This document shows positions 33,499-41,596 of a stretch of 61,360 bases of DNA, one piece after another (position 1 is the first letter of the stretch; each line of letters starts with the position of its first letter). Location: NCBI GenBank assembly GCA_018675425.1, contig JABGYD010000063.1, positions 1 to 61,360 on the forward strand, read 5' to 3'. The position numbers and the translations under genes were made by a program. This DNA comes from Kordiimonadaceae bacterium. Its GTDB lineage: Bacteria; Pseudomonadota; Alphaproteobacteria; Sphingomonadales; Emcibacteraceae. Below the pieces are notes generated by a model. That model ran no database searches. It was not told the origin of the DNA and saw only the letters and a program-made list of their open reading frames with translations.

Positions 33499-34359
33499 TT
33501 ATTCCTCTAGTTCTACCCAATATATCGACCCAGTTTGGGCCTCTATTAAATAAAGGGTGTTTTTTTGATAAATTAAACTAGTGATCCATAGCCCATCCGG
33601 AAGTGTAATAAGTGCTACGGTATCACCAAAAACATTATAAACATAAGCACGGCCGGCCTGAGCGTGAGCTACGGCTAGATTACCATTGGATTGCACCGCT
33701 AGTCCGTCAGGCCCAAGCCCACCTGACATTTGAACGTAAGTACCCACCATTGGCCATTTCGGTTCTGGATAATTTGCCATAAAACGCCAGACAGCATTGG
33801 CTCGGGTTGCAGCTACATAAACAAATTTACCCTCGGGGCATAATGTTATTCCATTTGGATATGGAACGTTAGCAAGCACATGTTCAAGCTCACCGCTTGC
33901 ACGTAAGCAATAAACACCACCCGTTGGATCGGTAAGACTTGTCCTTCCACTATCGGTAAACCAGACATCACCATTTTCGGCAATACTTAAATCCGAAAGT
34001 CCCTTAAATTGATCACTAGGGATCAACGTCTTTAAATTGCCATTACCATCATATTCAAGTAAACCATTTTTATAATCTGTAATTAAAAAGTTACCGTCGG
34101 ATTTCTTTTTAATCGAATGCGGCTCGCCATCATACTCTTTATCAACGTGCCATTCACCATTTTTATTGATACAAAATATGCGCCCATAGGGAACGTCAAC
34201 AAGCCAAAGATTGCCATATCCATCAAAGACTGGCCCCTCAAGAAATGAATGAAGGGTTTGTCCAGGCCTAGTCATTTTTACCCAATCAGTAGGGTCACCT
34301 TTAAAATGAAATTTTTTGGGTAATTTAGACCAAAGCTCTGCGGTTACGTATTTGGTCAT
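33499..34359 (-). CDS. SMP-30/gluconolactonase family protein
   Basis: Six-bladed beta-propeller lactonase-type protein of 286 residues. Family marks are the metal Glu in FLEGPVFDGYGNLWLVD, NGDVWFTDSGR, the Asn in YPNGITLCPEGKFVYVAAT and the Asp in GLGPDGLAVQSNGN. No signal peptide is seen, so it is cytoplasmic. It probably hydrolyses a lactone or enol-lactone in the pathway. Start overlaps the CoA-transferase stop by four bases. Confidence 0.88.
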   Translation of the reverse strand: MTKYVTAELWSKLPKKFHFKGDPTDWVKMTRPGQTLHSFLEGPVFDGYGNLWLVDVPYGRIFCINKNGEWHVDKEYDGEPHSIKKKSDGNFLITDYKNGLLEYDGNGNLKTLIPSDQFKGLSDLSIAENGDVWFTDSGRTSLTDPTGGVYCLRASGELEHVLANVPYPNGITLCPEGKFVYVAATRANAVWRFMANYPEPKWPMVGTYVQMSGGLGPDGLAVQSNGNLAVAHAQAGRAYVYNVFGDTVALITLPDGLWITSLIYQKNTLYLIEAQTGSIYWVELEE

Positions 34360-35507
34360 GCGATTACCCCATTTTTTCTATGTCGTTTAATTTCTGATTT
34401 TGAAATACCTATCCCCATCAGTATTTCATCAGTATGCTCACTAAATTTAGGGGGTGGCGTTGTTATCTCTGCCCCACCCTCGAAATGAAATGCTGCCTTA
34501 GGAAGTGTTACACCCTCCACCTGCTCAAAATAATTTTCTAACTGCGGGTCTAATACCGCTTCACTTAACGTGCGCTCTCGCTCCGCTGGAACACCTACAG
34601 CGTGGAATAATTCCTGCCATTCAGTTGCATTCTTATCAAGCAATATATCACTTAGAGTAATTTTAATCTGTTCTCCAGCTGCCCACAAGCTATCCCAGTC
34701 AGTGGGAGAACACAAATCTTCTGGCACAGTATATCCAAGCTCTATCAAACATCTCCACATTCGACGGTTCTGACTGTGTGTAAAGGCTCCCATCATCAAT
34801 ATTCCATTCTTGGTAGAATAAGAACTTATCCCAGGTTCTTTATCACGCAGGGTTTTTATTGGATGCTGCGCTGCTGCTGCCTCAGGCGCCATAAGGGTCA
34901 TTGCTACTTCAAGCATCGAGCAGCTAATATGTTTACCACGACCTGTCACTTCAAGCTGATGAAGCGCAGCTGATATTGCAAACGCAGCATTATAACCCGC
35001 AGCGTAGTCAACAAATGATACACCGGGCTTATGGCCTCCAGACTGAGTAATAACACCACTAGTTGCCTGTATAACATTATCGTAGGCATTAACTTCTGCT
35101 TTAGGCCCGTTATTGCCAAAGCCTGTTATTGAGCAATAAATCAGTTTTGAGTTAACTTTTTTGAGATCACTATAAGCAAGGCCAAGCTTAGAAAGCGCAC
35201 CTGAACGATAATTTTCTACGAGAATATCTGCATCCTTAACTAACATTTTAAGAATGGATTGACCTTCCTCCGTCTTAAGGTCAAGTGTCATAGCTTTTTT
35301 ATTAGATGCCTGCACCTGAAAATTAAGACCGCGCAGTTCTGCGTTTTGCATTGCGTCCGGACCACGCCCGCGTGCGCAGTCAGGATTGGCAGGGTCTTCA
35401 ATCTTAATTACCTCTGCACCAAGGAGTGCAAACTGATAAGTTGCAAATGGTCCGGCAAGAACATGAGTGAGATCTAGTATTTTTATATTTGCATATGGTT
35501 GCATCAT
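34356..35507 (-). CDS. Class III CoA-transferase (CaiB/BaiF)
   Basis: CaiB/BaiF-type CoA-transferase of 383 residues. The start at 35507 (MMQPYANIKILDLTHVLAGP) is chosen because it gives the canonical N-terminus; a frame to 35564 adds only Lys/Asn-rich sequence. Family marks are GPFATYQFALLGAEVIKIEDP, the SNKKAMTLDLKTEEG block, ENYRSGALSKLGL (with the Asp/Glu region) and SITGFGNNGP. It activates a carboxylic acid as a CoA thioester, probably an early step for the imported substrate. It is the first gene of the 11-kb operon, divergent from the aminotransferase with 97 bases between. Confidence 0.88.
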   Translation of the reverse strand: MMQPYANIKILDLTHVLAGPFATYQFALLGAEVIKIEDPANPDCARGRGPDAMQNAELRGLNFQVQASNKKAMTLDLKTEEGQSILKMLVKDADILVENYRSGALSKLGLAYSDLKKVNSKLIYCSITGFGNNGPKAEVNAYDNVIQATSGVITQSGGHKPGVSFVDYAAGYNAAFAISAALHQLEVTGRGKHISCSMLEVAMTLMAPEAAAAQHPIKTLRDKEPGISSYSTKNGILMMGAFTHSQNRRMWRCLIELGYTVPEDLCSPTDWDSLWAAGEQIKITLSDILLDKNATEWQELFHAVGVPAERERTLSEAVLDPQLENYFEQVEGVTLPKAAFHFEGGAEITTPPPKFSEHTDEILMGIGISKSEIKRHRKNGVIA

Positions 35508-35566
35508 GATTATCTTATATTCTTTATTGTTTTTTATTTCAATATATGTTTTATAATTAAACAATT

Positions 35567-35582
35567 GTTTCTTATATAAAAC
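35567..35582. promoter_or_regulatory. Putative IclR operator in the CoA-transferase/aminotransferase divergent promoter
   Basis: GTTTCTTATATAAAAC, flanked by AATT on both sides, matches GTTTTATATACAAAAC at 38651-38666 in the second divergent promoter of the region (pattern GTTTYWTATAYAAAAC). It lies midway between two divergent start codons. Confidence 0.5.
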
Positions 35583-35604
35583 TAATTATTAATGGATCCT
35601 TAAT

Positions 35605-36945
35605 ATGTCACACGTTCTGCATAGAAATATAAGTATAACTGTGCCCACTGTCAAAAGAGCTGAGGGTAATTATCTTATAGATGATACAGGAAAAAGATAT
35701 CTTGATGCTAGTGGTGGGGCTGCTGTTTCATGCCTCGGTCACACAAATCAACGCGTAATTGAAGCTATAAAGAGCCAGCTGGATAAAGTATCCTTTGCCC
35801 ATACTGGCGTATTTACCAATGAACCGGCCGAGGAACTCGCTACTTATTTAATTGAAAATGCACCCGTTGGGTTTGGAAGCGGGCGCGCCATGTTTCTTGG
35901 ATCTGGTTCTGAAGCAATGGAAGCAGCACTTAAGCTTGCCCGACAATACCACCTAGAACGCGGAGACGAAAAACGAGCTAAAATTATTGCGCGCGACAGA
36001 TCCTATCATGGAAATACTCTTGGTGCATTGGCCACAAGCGGTCATAAACAACGCCAAATGCCATTTGCTCCATTATTGATTGATGTAGCCCATATACCTC
36101 CCTGTTATGCATATCGTTTTAAGAATGATAATGAAAATGACCAAGACTTTGGTTTGCGTATGGCAAATACCCTAGAAGAGGAAATATTAAAACAAGGGCC
36201 AGAGACAGTTGCCGCTTTTGTGGTAGAGCCAGTGTCCGGCGCCTCACTGGGAGCGGAGCCGGCCGTGCCTGGTTATTTTAAGAGAATTAGAGAAATATGT
36301 GATCAATATGGTATACTCTTTATCGCTGATGAGGTTATGTGTGGGATTGGTCGGACAGGATATTTATTCGCCATGGAAGCCGAAGAAGCGTGCCCTGACA
36401 TCATAACAATCGCTAAAGGTCTCGGTGCTGGCTATCAACCCATAGCGTCCCTAATGGCAAACGAAAAAGTAATCACCGCAATCAAAAACGGTACTGGAAA
36501 CCTATGGAATGGGCATACCTACATGAGCCATGCCATTGCCTGTGCTGGAGCCCTTGCAGTTCTTAAGGTGATTGAGGAGGACCAATTACTTAACCGGGTT
36601 CGAGTTCAAGGGGCAAAATTTAAGAAAATGCTCGATAATCGATTTGCTGATCACCCTAACATAGGAGATATTCGAGGTCGTGGTCTTTTTTGGGGACTTG
36701 AGATTGTGAAGAATAAGAAGACCAAAGAACCATTCCCTGCCGCATTTAATTTGGCTGGTAAAATTAAATCAGATATACTTGAGAATGGAATGCTCAGCTA
36801 TCCATCTCAAGGCTGCGTGGATGGAATAAATGGAGACCATATCCTGCTTGCCCCTCCTTATACAGTTAGCGATGAAGAACTCGATTTTATAATAAAAATA
36901 ACATATAAATCCCTTTTAAAACAATTGAATAAAACAATTATCTAA
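35605..36945 (+). CDS. Class III aminotransferase
   Basis: PLP-dependent omega-type aminotransferase of 446 residues. Marks are GGAAVSCLGHTN, FLGSGSEAMEAALKLARQY, SYHGNTLGAL (the Tyr that stacks on PLP), FIADEVMCGIGRTG (Asp for the pyridine nitrogen) and TIAKGLGAGYQPI (Schiff-base Lys). C-terminal blocks RGRGLFWGLE and LAPPYTVSDEELD are normal. It moves an amino group from an amine or amino acid to a keto acid. It is cotranscribed with the beta-keto acid cleavage gene (8 bases apart) and has the putative IclR operator in its promoter. Confidence 0.92.
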   Translation: MSHVLHRNISITVPTVKRAEGNYLIDDTGKRYLDASGGAAVSCLGHTNQRVIEAIKSQLDKVSFAHTGVFTNEPAEELATYLIENAPVGFGSGRAMFLGSGSEAMEAALKLARQYHLERGDEKRAKIIARDRSYHGNTLGALATSGHKQRQMPFAPLLIDVAHIPPCYAYRFKNDNENDQDFGLRMANTLEEEILKQGPETVAAFVVEPVSGASLGAEPAVPGYFKRIREICDQYGILFIADEVMCGIGRTGYLFAMEAEEACPDIITIAKGLGAGYQPIASLMANEKVITAIKNGTGNLWNGHTYMSHAIACAGALAVLKVIEEDQLLNRVRVQGAKFKKMLDNRFADHPNIGDIRGRGLFWGLEIVKNKKTKEPFPAAFNLAGKIKSDILENGMLSYPSQGCVDGINGDHILLAPPYTVSDEELDFIIKITYKSLLKQLNKTII

Positions 36946-36953
36946 GGTATAAC

Positions 36954-37823
36954 ATGAATAAAACAATAATTACATGTGCCGTAACCGGCAACTTAACAAG
37001 CCGGGAAGCGCATCCAGATCTGCCCATCACACCACAAGAAATTTCTGAGGCAGCTCTTGGGGCTGCAGCGGCAGGAGCAGCGATAGTCCATCTTCATGTA
37101 AGGGACCCCAAAACTGGGAAAGGGTCTATGGATTTTTCATTGTATGATGAAATGGTCACTCGAATTCGCGAAAAAAATACTGATGTAATTCTAAACCTTA
37201 CCACAGGTGAAGGAGGACGCTTTGTCCCAAGTAAGGAAAATCCAATGGTCGCAGCTCAAAATTCAACACTTTGTCGACCAGAGCTGCGGGTAAGTCATGT
37301 GGAAAAGTTAAAGCCAGAGATATGTACTCTAGATCTAAATACAATGTGGTCAGGGCAAGCTGCGGTGATAAACACACCAGAAAATCTTAAAATTATGGCC
37401 GAACGCATATATGCTGCTGGTGTTAAACCTGAAATAGAAATATTTAATAGTAGTGACATGCATCTACTTAATCATTTTATCAGTGAAGGTGTAATCAAAT
37501 CTCCCGTGATGGTTCAGATGGTGATGGGCGTACGCTTCGGTGCACCGGCTAACAGTGAGACAATGCTTTACCTTAAGTCTCAGTTACCAGAAAACTCAGT
37601 CTGGGCCGCCTTTGGAATTGGCCGTATGGAGTACCCTATGCTTGTGCAGGCCTTTGTTGCTGGCGGCCATGTTCGCGTTGGCATGGAAGATAATCTTTAT
37701 ATTAAAAAAGGTGAACTTTGTAAGGGTAATGCCCAACTTGTAGAAAAAGCTGTACATATTTTACATGAGCTTGGCGGTAATATAGCAAGTACGAAGGAAG
37801 CAAGAGAGATCTTAGGGCTATAA
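36954..37823 (+). CDS. Beta-keto acid cleavage enzyme (BKACE, DUF849)
   Basis: TIM-barrel enzyme of the 3-keto-5-aminohexanoate cleavage (Kce/BKACE) family, 289 residues. The zinc and substrate region IVHLHVRDPKTGKGSMD (H-x-H and Arg-Asp), ILNLTTGEGG and VRVGMEDNLYIKKGELC are clear. The reaction is a beta-keto acid plus acetyl-CoA giving acetoacetate plus an acyl-CoA. Known family members accept several beta-keto acids, including beta-ketoadipate. Here it follows an aminotransferase and shares an IclR regulon with a ring-cleavage dioxygenase. AAGG precedes the ATG. Confidence 0.92.
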   Translation: MNKTIITCAVTGNLTSREAHPDLPITPQEISEAALGAAAAGAAIVHLHVRDPKTGKGSMDFSLYDEMVTRIREKNTDVILNLTTGEGGRFVPSKENPMVAAQNSTLCRPELRVSHVEKLKPEICTLDLNTMWSGQAAVINTPENLKIMAERIYAAGVKPEIEIFNSSDMHLLNHFISEGVIKSPVMVQMVMGVRFGAPANSETMLYLKSQLPENSVWAAFGIGRMEYPMLVQAFVAGGHVRVGMEDNLYIKKGELCKGNAQLVEKAVHILHELGGNIASTKEAREILGL

Positions 37824-37828
37824 AAATT

Positions 37829-38620
37829 CTACCCTGAAAAACCCAGATCTCTAGATATATTTTGGGCAGCATCAACAACTGCAGGAACATAAAAGTTGTC
37901 AATTTCATCGAAGTTAAAACCGCTATCAGGGCCGGAAATGTCGATAACTGCGGCTACAGCGTTTGTTTCGTCAAAGATTGGTGCGGTGATGGTAGAACCT
38001 CCATGCTGAACGTATCCGCGAGAAACGACATATCCCAAAGTTCGTGCCTCACGGATTCGTGCTATCAAAGCACTTACATTTCCTGGTGTATGGTCAGTCA
38101 TTTTTTGAAAATTCATATTATTAAAAAGCTCAATAATTTTTGGATCAAGCATATCTCCCAATAAAACCCAACCAAGTGGACTAGCATAAATAGGGCGACG
38201 TTCACCCCTAGAAATGTTGCTAACAAAAGGGGACTTAGATACAATATTATCCAAATAAAGAACTTCACTACCCTCACGGATGGCAAGATGACTTGAAATT
38301 TCAGTGATATCTCGCAATTTTTCAAGATGAGGTTTGGCTATTTTAATAATATCTTGCCCATTAAGGTAGGAAAAACCAAGGCTTAAAACTCGAGGACCCA
38401 AATCATAAAGCTTATTGCTACTGTCCGTTATAAGAAAACCAAGGTGACTAAGCGTGTAGGTAATACGGAAGGCAGAGGAGCGCGATACATCAAGTTTTTT
38501 AGCAATTTCAGCTATAGTAAGTGGTCTGTCAGACTTCGCTACTATCTCCAGAACACGAAGTCCTCGATCCAATCCAGGTACAAAATAACGTTCATGGTTC
38601 TTGTGGAGAGTTTCTAACAT
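37829..38620 (-). CDS. IclR-family transcriptional regulator
   Basis: 263-residue IclR/PcaR-type regulator. The N-terminal VPGLDRGLRVLEIVAKSDRP and the winged helix LTIAEIAKKLDVSRSSAFRITYTL bind DNA; the C-terminal effector domain has YASPLGWVLLGDM and the closing AAVIDISGP. It is divergent from the intradiol dioxygenase genes and convergent with the BKACE gene (6 bases between stops). A 16-bp palindrome in its promoter (38651-38666) recurs at 35567. It probably autoregulates and controls both flanking operons. Confidence 0.9.
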   Translation of the reverse strand: MLETLHKNHERYFVPGLDRGLRVLEIVAKSDRPLTIAEIAKKLDVSRSSAFRITYTLSHLGFLITDSSNKLYDLGPRVLSLGFSYLNGQDIIKIAKPHLEKLRDITEISSHLAIREGSEVLYLDNIVSKSPFVSNISRGERRPIYASPLGWVLLGDMLDPKIIELFNNMNFQKMTDHTPGNVSALIARIREARTLGYVVSRGYVQHGGSTITAPIFDETNAVAAVIDISGPDSGFNFDEIDNFYVPAVVDAAQNISRDLGFSG

Positions 38621-38650
38621 CTATAAGGTAACCCTAAATTGTTAATAATT

Positions 38651-38666
38651 GTTTTATATACAAAAC
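38651..38666. promoter_or_regulatory. Putative IclR operator in the IclR/dioxygenase divergent promoter
   Basis: GTTTTATATACAAAAC, inverted arms GTTTT/AAAAC, within AATT...TTAA. It lies 31 bases upstream of the IclR start and 14 bases upstream of the dioxygenase alpha start. Its twin is at 35567-35582. Confidence 0.5.
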
Positions 38667-38679
38667 TTAAGGATAAGGA

Positions 38680-39276
38680 ATGACATATTCCAATAAAGAA
38701 ATCAATCGTTTAACACCTACTAATGAAGATACTGTTGGTCCTTACTACCCTCCATCACTTTGTGAAAATAATAATAGTTTGGATATGACAAATATTCGCA
38801 GTGGTATCGTCTTTAAACCGTTAGGTGAAAAAATAACTATCAAAGGCTGTGTAAAAGACATCGACGGTAAACTTTCTAACGGCTGCCTACTTGAGTTTTG
38901 GCAACCAAATAGTCAAGGATTTTACTACCGGCCGGATACAGAAAGTCATGAGATGGTTGATCCATGGTTTACCGGCTATGCTCGCCATAGGACTAAAGAT
39001 GGTAATTTTAGTCTAACCACCATAAAGCCAGGTGTGGCAGATGGCAGAGCACCTAATATCACAGTTACATTGTTCTCTGATGGGATTATGCGTTTAGTTA
39101 CACAGCTCTTTTTTGCAGATGAAAAGTCTAATAGCGATGACCCCCTGCTACTCTCTATCCCAGAAGAACTGCGCGAAAGACTGATGATCAATAAAGTCGC
39201 TCATAATGAATATGAAATTGAAATCATTATGGCTGGTAACAATGAAACGCCATTTTTTGATGATCTTTTAAGCTAG
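38680..39276 (+). CDS. pcaG: Protocatechuate 3,4-dioxygenase alpha-type subunit
   Basis: Intradiol dioxygenase alpha subunit, 198 residues. PTNEDTVGPYYPPSL near the N-terminus is the PcaG signature, followed by GCLLEFWQPNSQGFY, DGNFSLTTIKPGVADGRAPN and TVTLFSDGIMRLVTQLFFAD. As in other alpha subunits, the beta-subunit iron ligands (Tyr and His-x-His) are not all present, so it is structural with part of the substrate pocket. AAGGATAAGGA gives a strong ribosome site. It forms a complex with the next gene. The substrate could be protocatechuate or a substituted catechol. Confidence 0.85.
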   Translation: MTYSNKEINRLTPTNEDTVGPYYPPSLCENNNSLDMTNIRSGIVFKPLGEKITIKGCVKDIDGKLSNGCLLEFWQPNSQGFYYRPDTESHEMVDPWFTGYARHRTKDGNFSLTTIKPGVADGRAPNITVTLFSDGIMRLVTQLFFADEKSNSDDPLLLSIPEELRERLMINKVAHNEYEIEIIMAGNNETPFFDDLLS

Positions 39277-39286
39277 GAATAGAATT

Positions 39287-39967
39287 ATGACTAAATATGG
39301 AAGACAGCTGGGGATCGGACCAACCGATAACACCTCAAACGAAAGAACCCCTCGCAATAAACTTAATCTCATACCAGAAGCAGCACGCACATCCTTCGTG
39401 CCCTATGCTCCAAGGGCTCATAGCATTAATCTTGCTGAAGCTGATATGACGAGGATTGCGCCAGGAAGGCCGCGCGCATCTGGGGAAGCTATCAAAGTAT
39501 CAGGAAAATTAATGGATGAATATGGACGCCCAATCAGAAATGCTCTTATCGAAATTTGGAATGCTAACCAACATGGGGGGTATACACATGATGAAGATCA
39601 TTCAGGGCTTCCAATTGATCAAAACTTTCTTGGTATTGGACGTACCCTAAGCAGCAGCGATGGTAATTATGAATTCTGGACAATTAAGCCGGGCGCATAC
39701 CTAGCTCGCCCAGATATCGGTCGTTGGCGTCCCCCCCATATCCATGTCTCAATTATCGGAGGTTCTTCGCGGCTTATCTCACAAATGTATTTTCCTAATG
39801 ACCCTCATAATGCTAAGGATCCCATGAGGATCTTAATGGGTGACAGTTTTGAAGCTAATATTGGCAAAAAATATATCGTAACAGATGGTGATTTTGACTG
39901 TGGCTATAATTTTGATATTATAATTGGTGGTAAGAATCCAACTTTTTTTGAAAATAACATCACTTAA
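39287..39967 (+). CDS. pcaH: Protocatechuate 3,4-dioxygenase beta-type subunit
   Basis: Catalytic intradiol dioxygenase subunit of 226 residues. All four Fe(III) ligands align: Y99 (GGYTH), Y138 (KPGAY), H151 and H153 (RPPHIH). Their spacing is identical to the Pseudomonas PcaH ligands Tyr408, Tyr447, His460 and His462. The N-terminal helical lead and the FLGIGRTLSSSDGNYEFWTI block fit PcaH. The enzyme opens an ortho-diphenol ring to a muconate. The pcaB/C/D/I/J/F genes are not in the window; an AhpD-like protein (42786) and the BKACE (36954) might replace later steps. AGGA precedes the ATG. Confidence 0.88.
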   Translation: MTKYGRQLGIGPTDNTSNERTPRNKLNLIPEAARTSFVPYAPRAHSINLAEADMTRIAPGRPRASGEAIKVSGKLMDEYGRPIRNALIEIWNANQHGGYTHDEDHSGLPIDQNFLGIGRTLSSSDGNYEFWTIKPGAYLARPDIGRWRPPHIHVSIIGGSSRLISQMYFPNDPHNAKDPMRILMGDSFEANIGKKYIVTDGDFDCGYNFDIIIGGKNPTFFENNIT

Positions 39968-40010
39968 TATAATTGCTTTTTATTAAATTAGTTGCATACT
40001 GGTAAATCTC

Positions 40011-40028
40011 ATACTATATACAGAGTAT
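40011..40028. promoter_or_regulatory. Putative operator ahead of the 2OG oxygenase operon
   Basis: ATACTATATACAGAGTAT is an inverted repeat (ATACT/AGTAT), with an extra ATACT at 39996-40000. It lies 32-49 bases before the start at 40060. It may be the target of the XRE-cupin regulator encoded by the second gene of the operon. Confidence 0.35.
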
Positions 40029-40059
40029 AATTATTCTTTGTATTCTGGATTTTATTTTT

Positions 40060-41031
40060 ATGGGATTTACAAAAGCCAAGATTACCAAACCATCTGAAAT
40101 TCCTGTTTGTGACATTAGCGCACTCCTTGACGGAAGTAATCCTCTTGGTGTGGCGCAAGAACTAAGGGCAGCAAGTAGTGGACTTGGTTTTATATATATA
40201 AAAGGTCACGACATACCTCAATGCATAATCAACAATGCAAGAGCCGAAGCCTACAAGTTTTTTAGAAGCAATAAAACCCAAAAATTAGCTACATCCATCA
40301 CTAATAACCATCGTGGTTGGATAGATGCAGGGGGCGCTAAGATGGGTGATGTTGGTAAACCTGATCTTAAAGAAAGTTTTCTGTGGGGATTTGACAACTT
40401 AGGTCAATCTAACCATTCTCTCCGTGGGCAAAACACTTGGCCTGCCAAAAATTTAAATATGCAAATTGCCACAATGGAATATTTTAAAAGAGTTCATAAG
40501 ATTGCACAAGCCCTTATGCGTGGATTTGCCCTTGGCCTTGATCTTGACAAAAATTTTTTTCTAAAGACCTCCAATAAACCTCTTAGTCGTGGATCATTTG
40601 TTTATTACCCCGATCAATCAAAAAAGAATGCTGATGAACAGTTTGGTTCTAGTCCTCATACAGACTTTGGAGTCCTCACCGTATTAGCTCAAGATGATGT
40701 TGGCGGTCTTCAAATAAAAAACCGTGATGGACATTGGATAAAAGCTTCTCCTATTCCAGAAACGCTCATTATCAACGTAGCCGACTTGCTCCATCGTTGG
40801 ACTGCCGGCGCATATAAGTCTACACCTCACAGGGTGATTAATATTTCCGGTCGCGAACGACTTTCTATTGTACTCGCATATGACCCTAACCCAGAAACAA
40901 TTATAGATCCCTGTGATATTTTTGGCCAAAATTTTAAAGATGGCGAACCACCTATCACCTGTGGTGACTACCTTGATTGGCGTTTTGACAAAGCTTTTGC
41001 TTATAGAAAGGATCATTCTATTGCCCAATAA
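40060..41031 (+). CDS. 2-oxoglutarate/Fe(II) oxygenase (isopenicillin N synthase-like family)
   Basis: Fe(II) and 2OG-dependent oxygenase of 323 residues with the DIOX_N lead (IPVCDISALLDG) and the C-terminal double-stranded beta-helix. The iron triad is HTDFGVLTVLAQ (His, Asp) and TPHRVINI (distal His); GRERLSIVLAYDPN contains the R-x-S that binds 2-oxoglutarate. It hydroxylates or desaturates a small molecule. It is followed within 5 bases by the regulator gene. No strong ribosome site precedes the ATG. Confidence 0.9.
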   Translation: MGFTKAKITKPSEIPVCDISALLDGSNPLGVAQELRAASSGLGFIYIKGHDIPQCIINNARAEAYKFFRSNKTQKLATSITNNHRGWIDAGGAKMGDVGKPDLKESFLWGFDNLGQSNHSLRGQNTWPAKNLNMQIATMEYFKRVHKIAQALMRGFALGLDLDKNFFLKTSNKPLSRGSFVYYPDQSKKNADEQFGSSPHTDFGVLTVLAQDDVGGLQIKNRDGHWIKASPIPETLIINVADLLHRWTAGAYKSTPHRVINISGRERLSIVLAYDPNPETIIDPCDIFGQNFKDGEPPITCGDYLDWRFDKAFAYRKDHSIAQ

Positions 41032-41035
41032 TCAA

Positions 41036-41596
41036 ATGGATATAGCTATTGGCACCTCCCTCAGAGAGTTGCGAGAAAACCACGGCCTTAACGCGAAAGA
41101 ACTCGCTAAAAATGCTGGTATATCAGCCGCTATGATTAGTAGAATAGAAAATGGTCAAGTATCACCATCTATTTCTACCCTTTCCGCCCTCAGTGAAGCG
41201 CTCGATGTGCCAATGGTCAGTTTTTTTCGTGATACCGCGTCCGCCCATGTTGACTTCACTCACGTTAAAGATGGGCAAGGTATTCACTCTACTCGAATTA
41301 TAGAAAATCACAGCCACAAGTTTATCAATGTAGCATCACACATGCGTCGCGATTTTGGTTTTGAGGCTCATATTGTTTCTATGGAAAAGCAGGATGCCTC
41401 CGCACCAACCTATATTGGATATGGGGTGGTATTTATGCATGTTCAATCTGGGGAAGCTATATTTAATTATGGACAAAATAAAATTTATTTAAAAAAAGGG
41501 GATAGTCTGACGCTTGATAGTGAACTTAGCCACGGTGTCGCTGAGGTTCTGACATCTAAATTCACATTCCTTGCTATAAAAGCAGAAAGAAGATGA
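41036..41596 (+). CDS. XRE-family regulator with C-terminal cupin
   Basis: 186-residue transcription regulator. A helix-turn-helix (LRELRENHGLNAKELAKNAG, ISAAMISRIENGQVSPSI) is followed by a single cupin effector domain (FMHVQSGEAIFNYGQNKIYL, KKGDSLTLDSELSHGVAE). The start at 41036 gives the canonical beginning; the longer upstream frame lies inside the oxygenase gene. Such regulators (PuuR/SutR type) usually control catabolic genes for amines or amino acids. It is between the oxygenase and the NicX-like gene, and overlaps the latter by four bases. Confidence 0.9.
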   Translation: MDIAIGTSLRELRENHGLNAKELAKNAGISAAMISRIENGQVSPSISTLSALSEALDVPMVSFFRDTASAHVDFTHVKDGQGIHSTRIIENHSHKFINVASHMRRDFGFEAHIVSMEKQDASAPTYIGYGVVFMHVQSGEAIFNYGQNKIYLKKGDSLTLDSELSHGVAEVLTSKFTFLAIKAERR

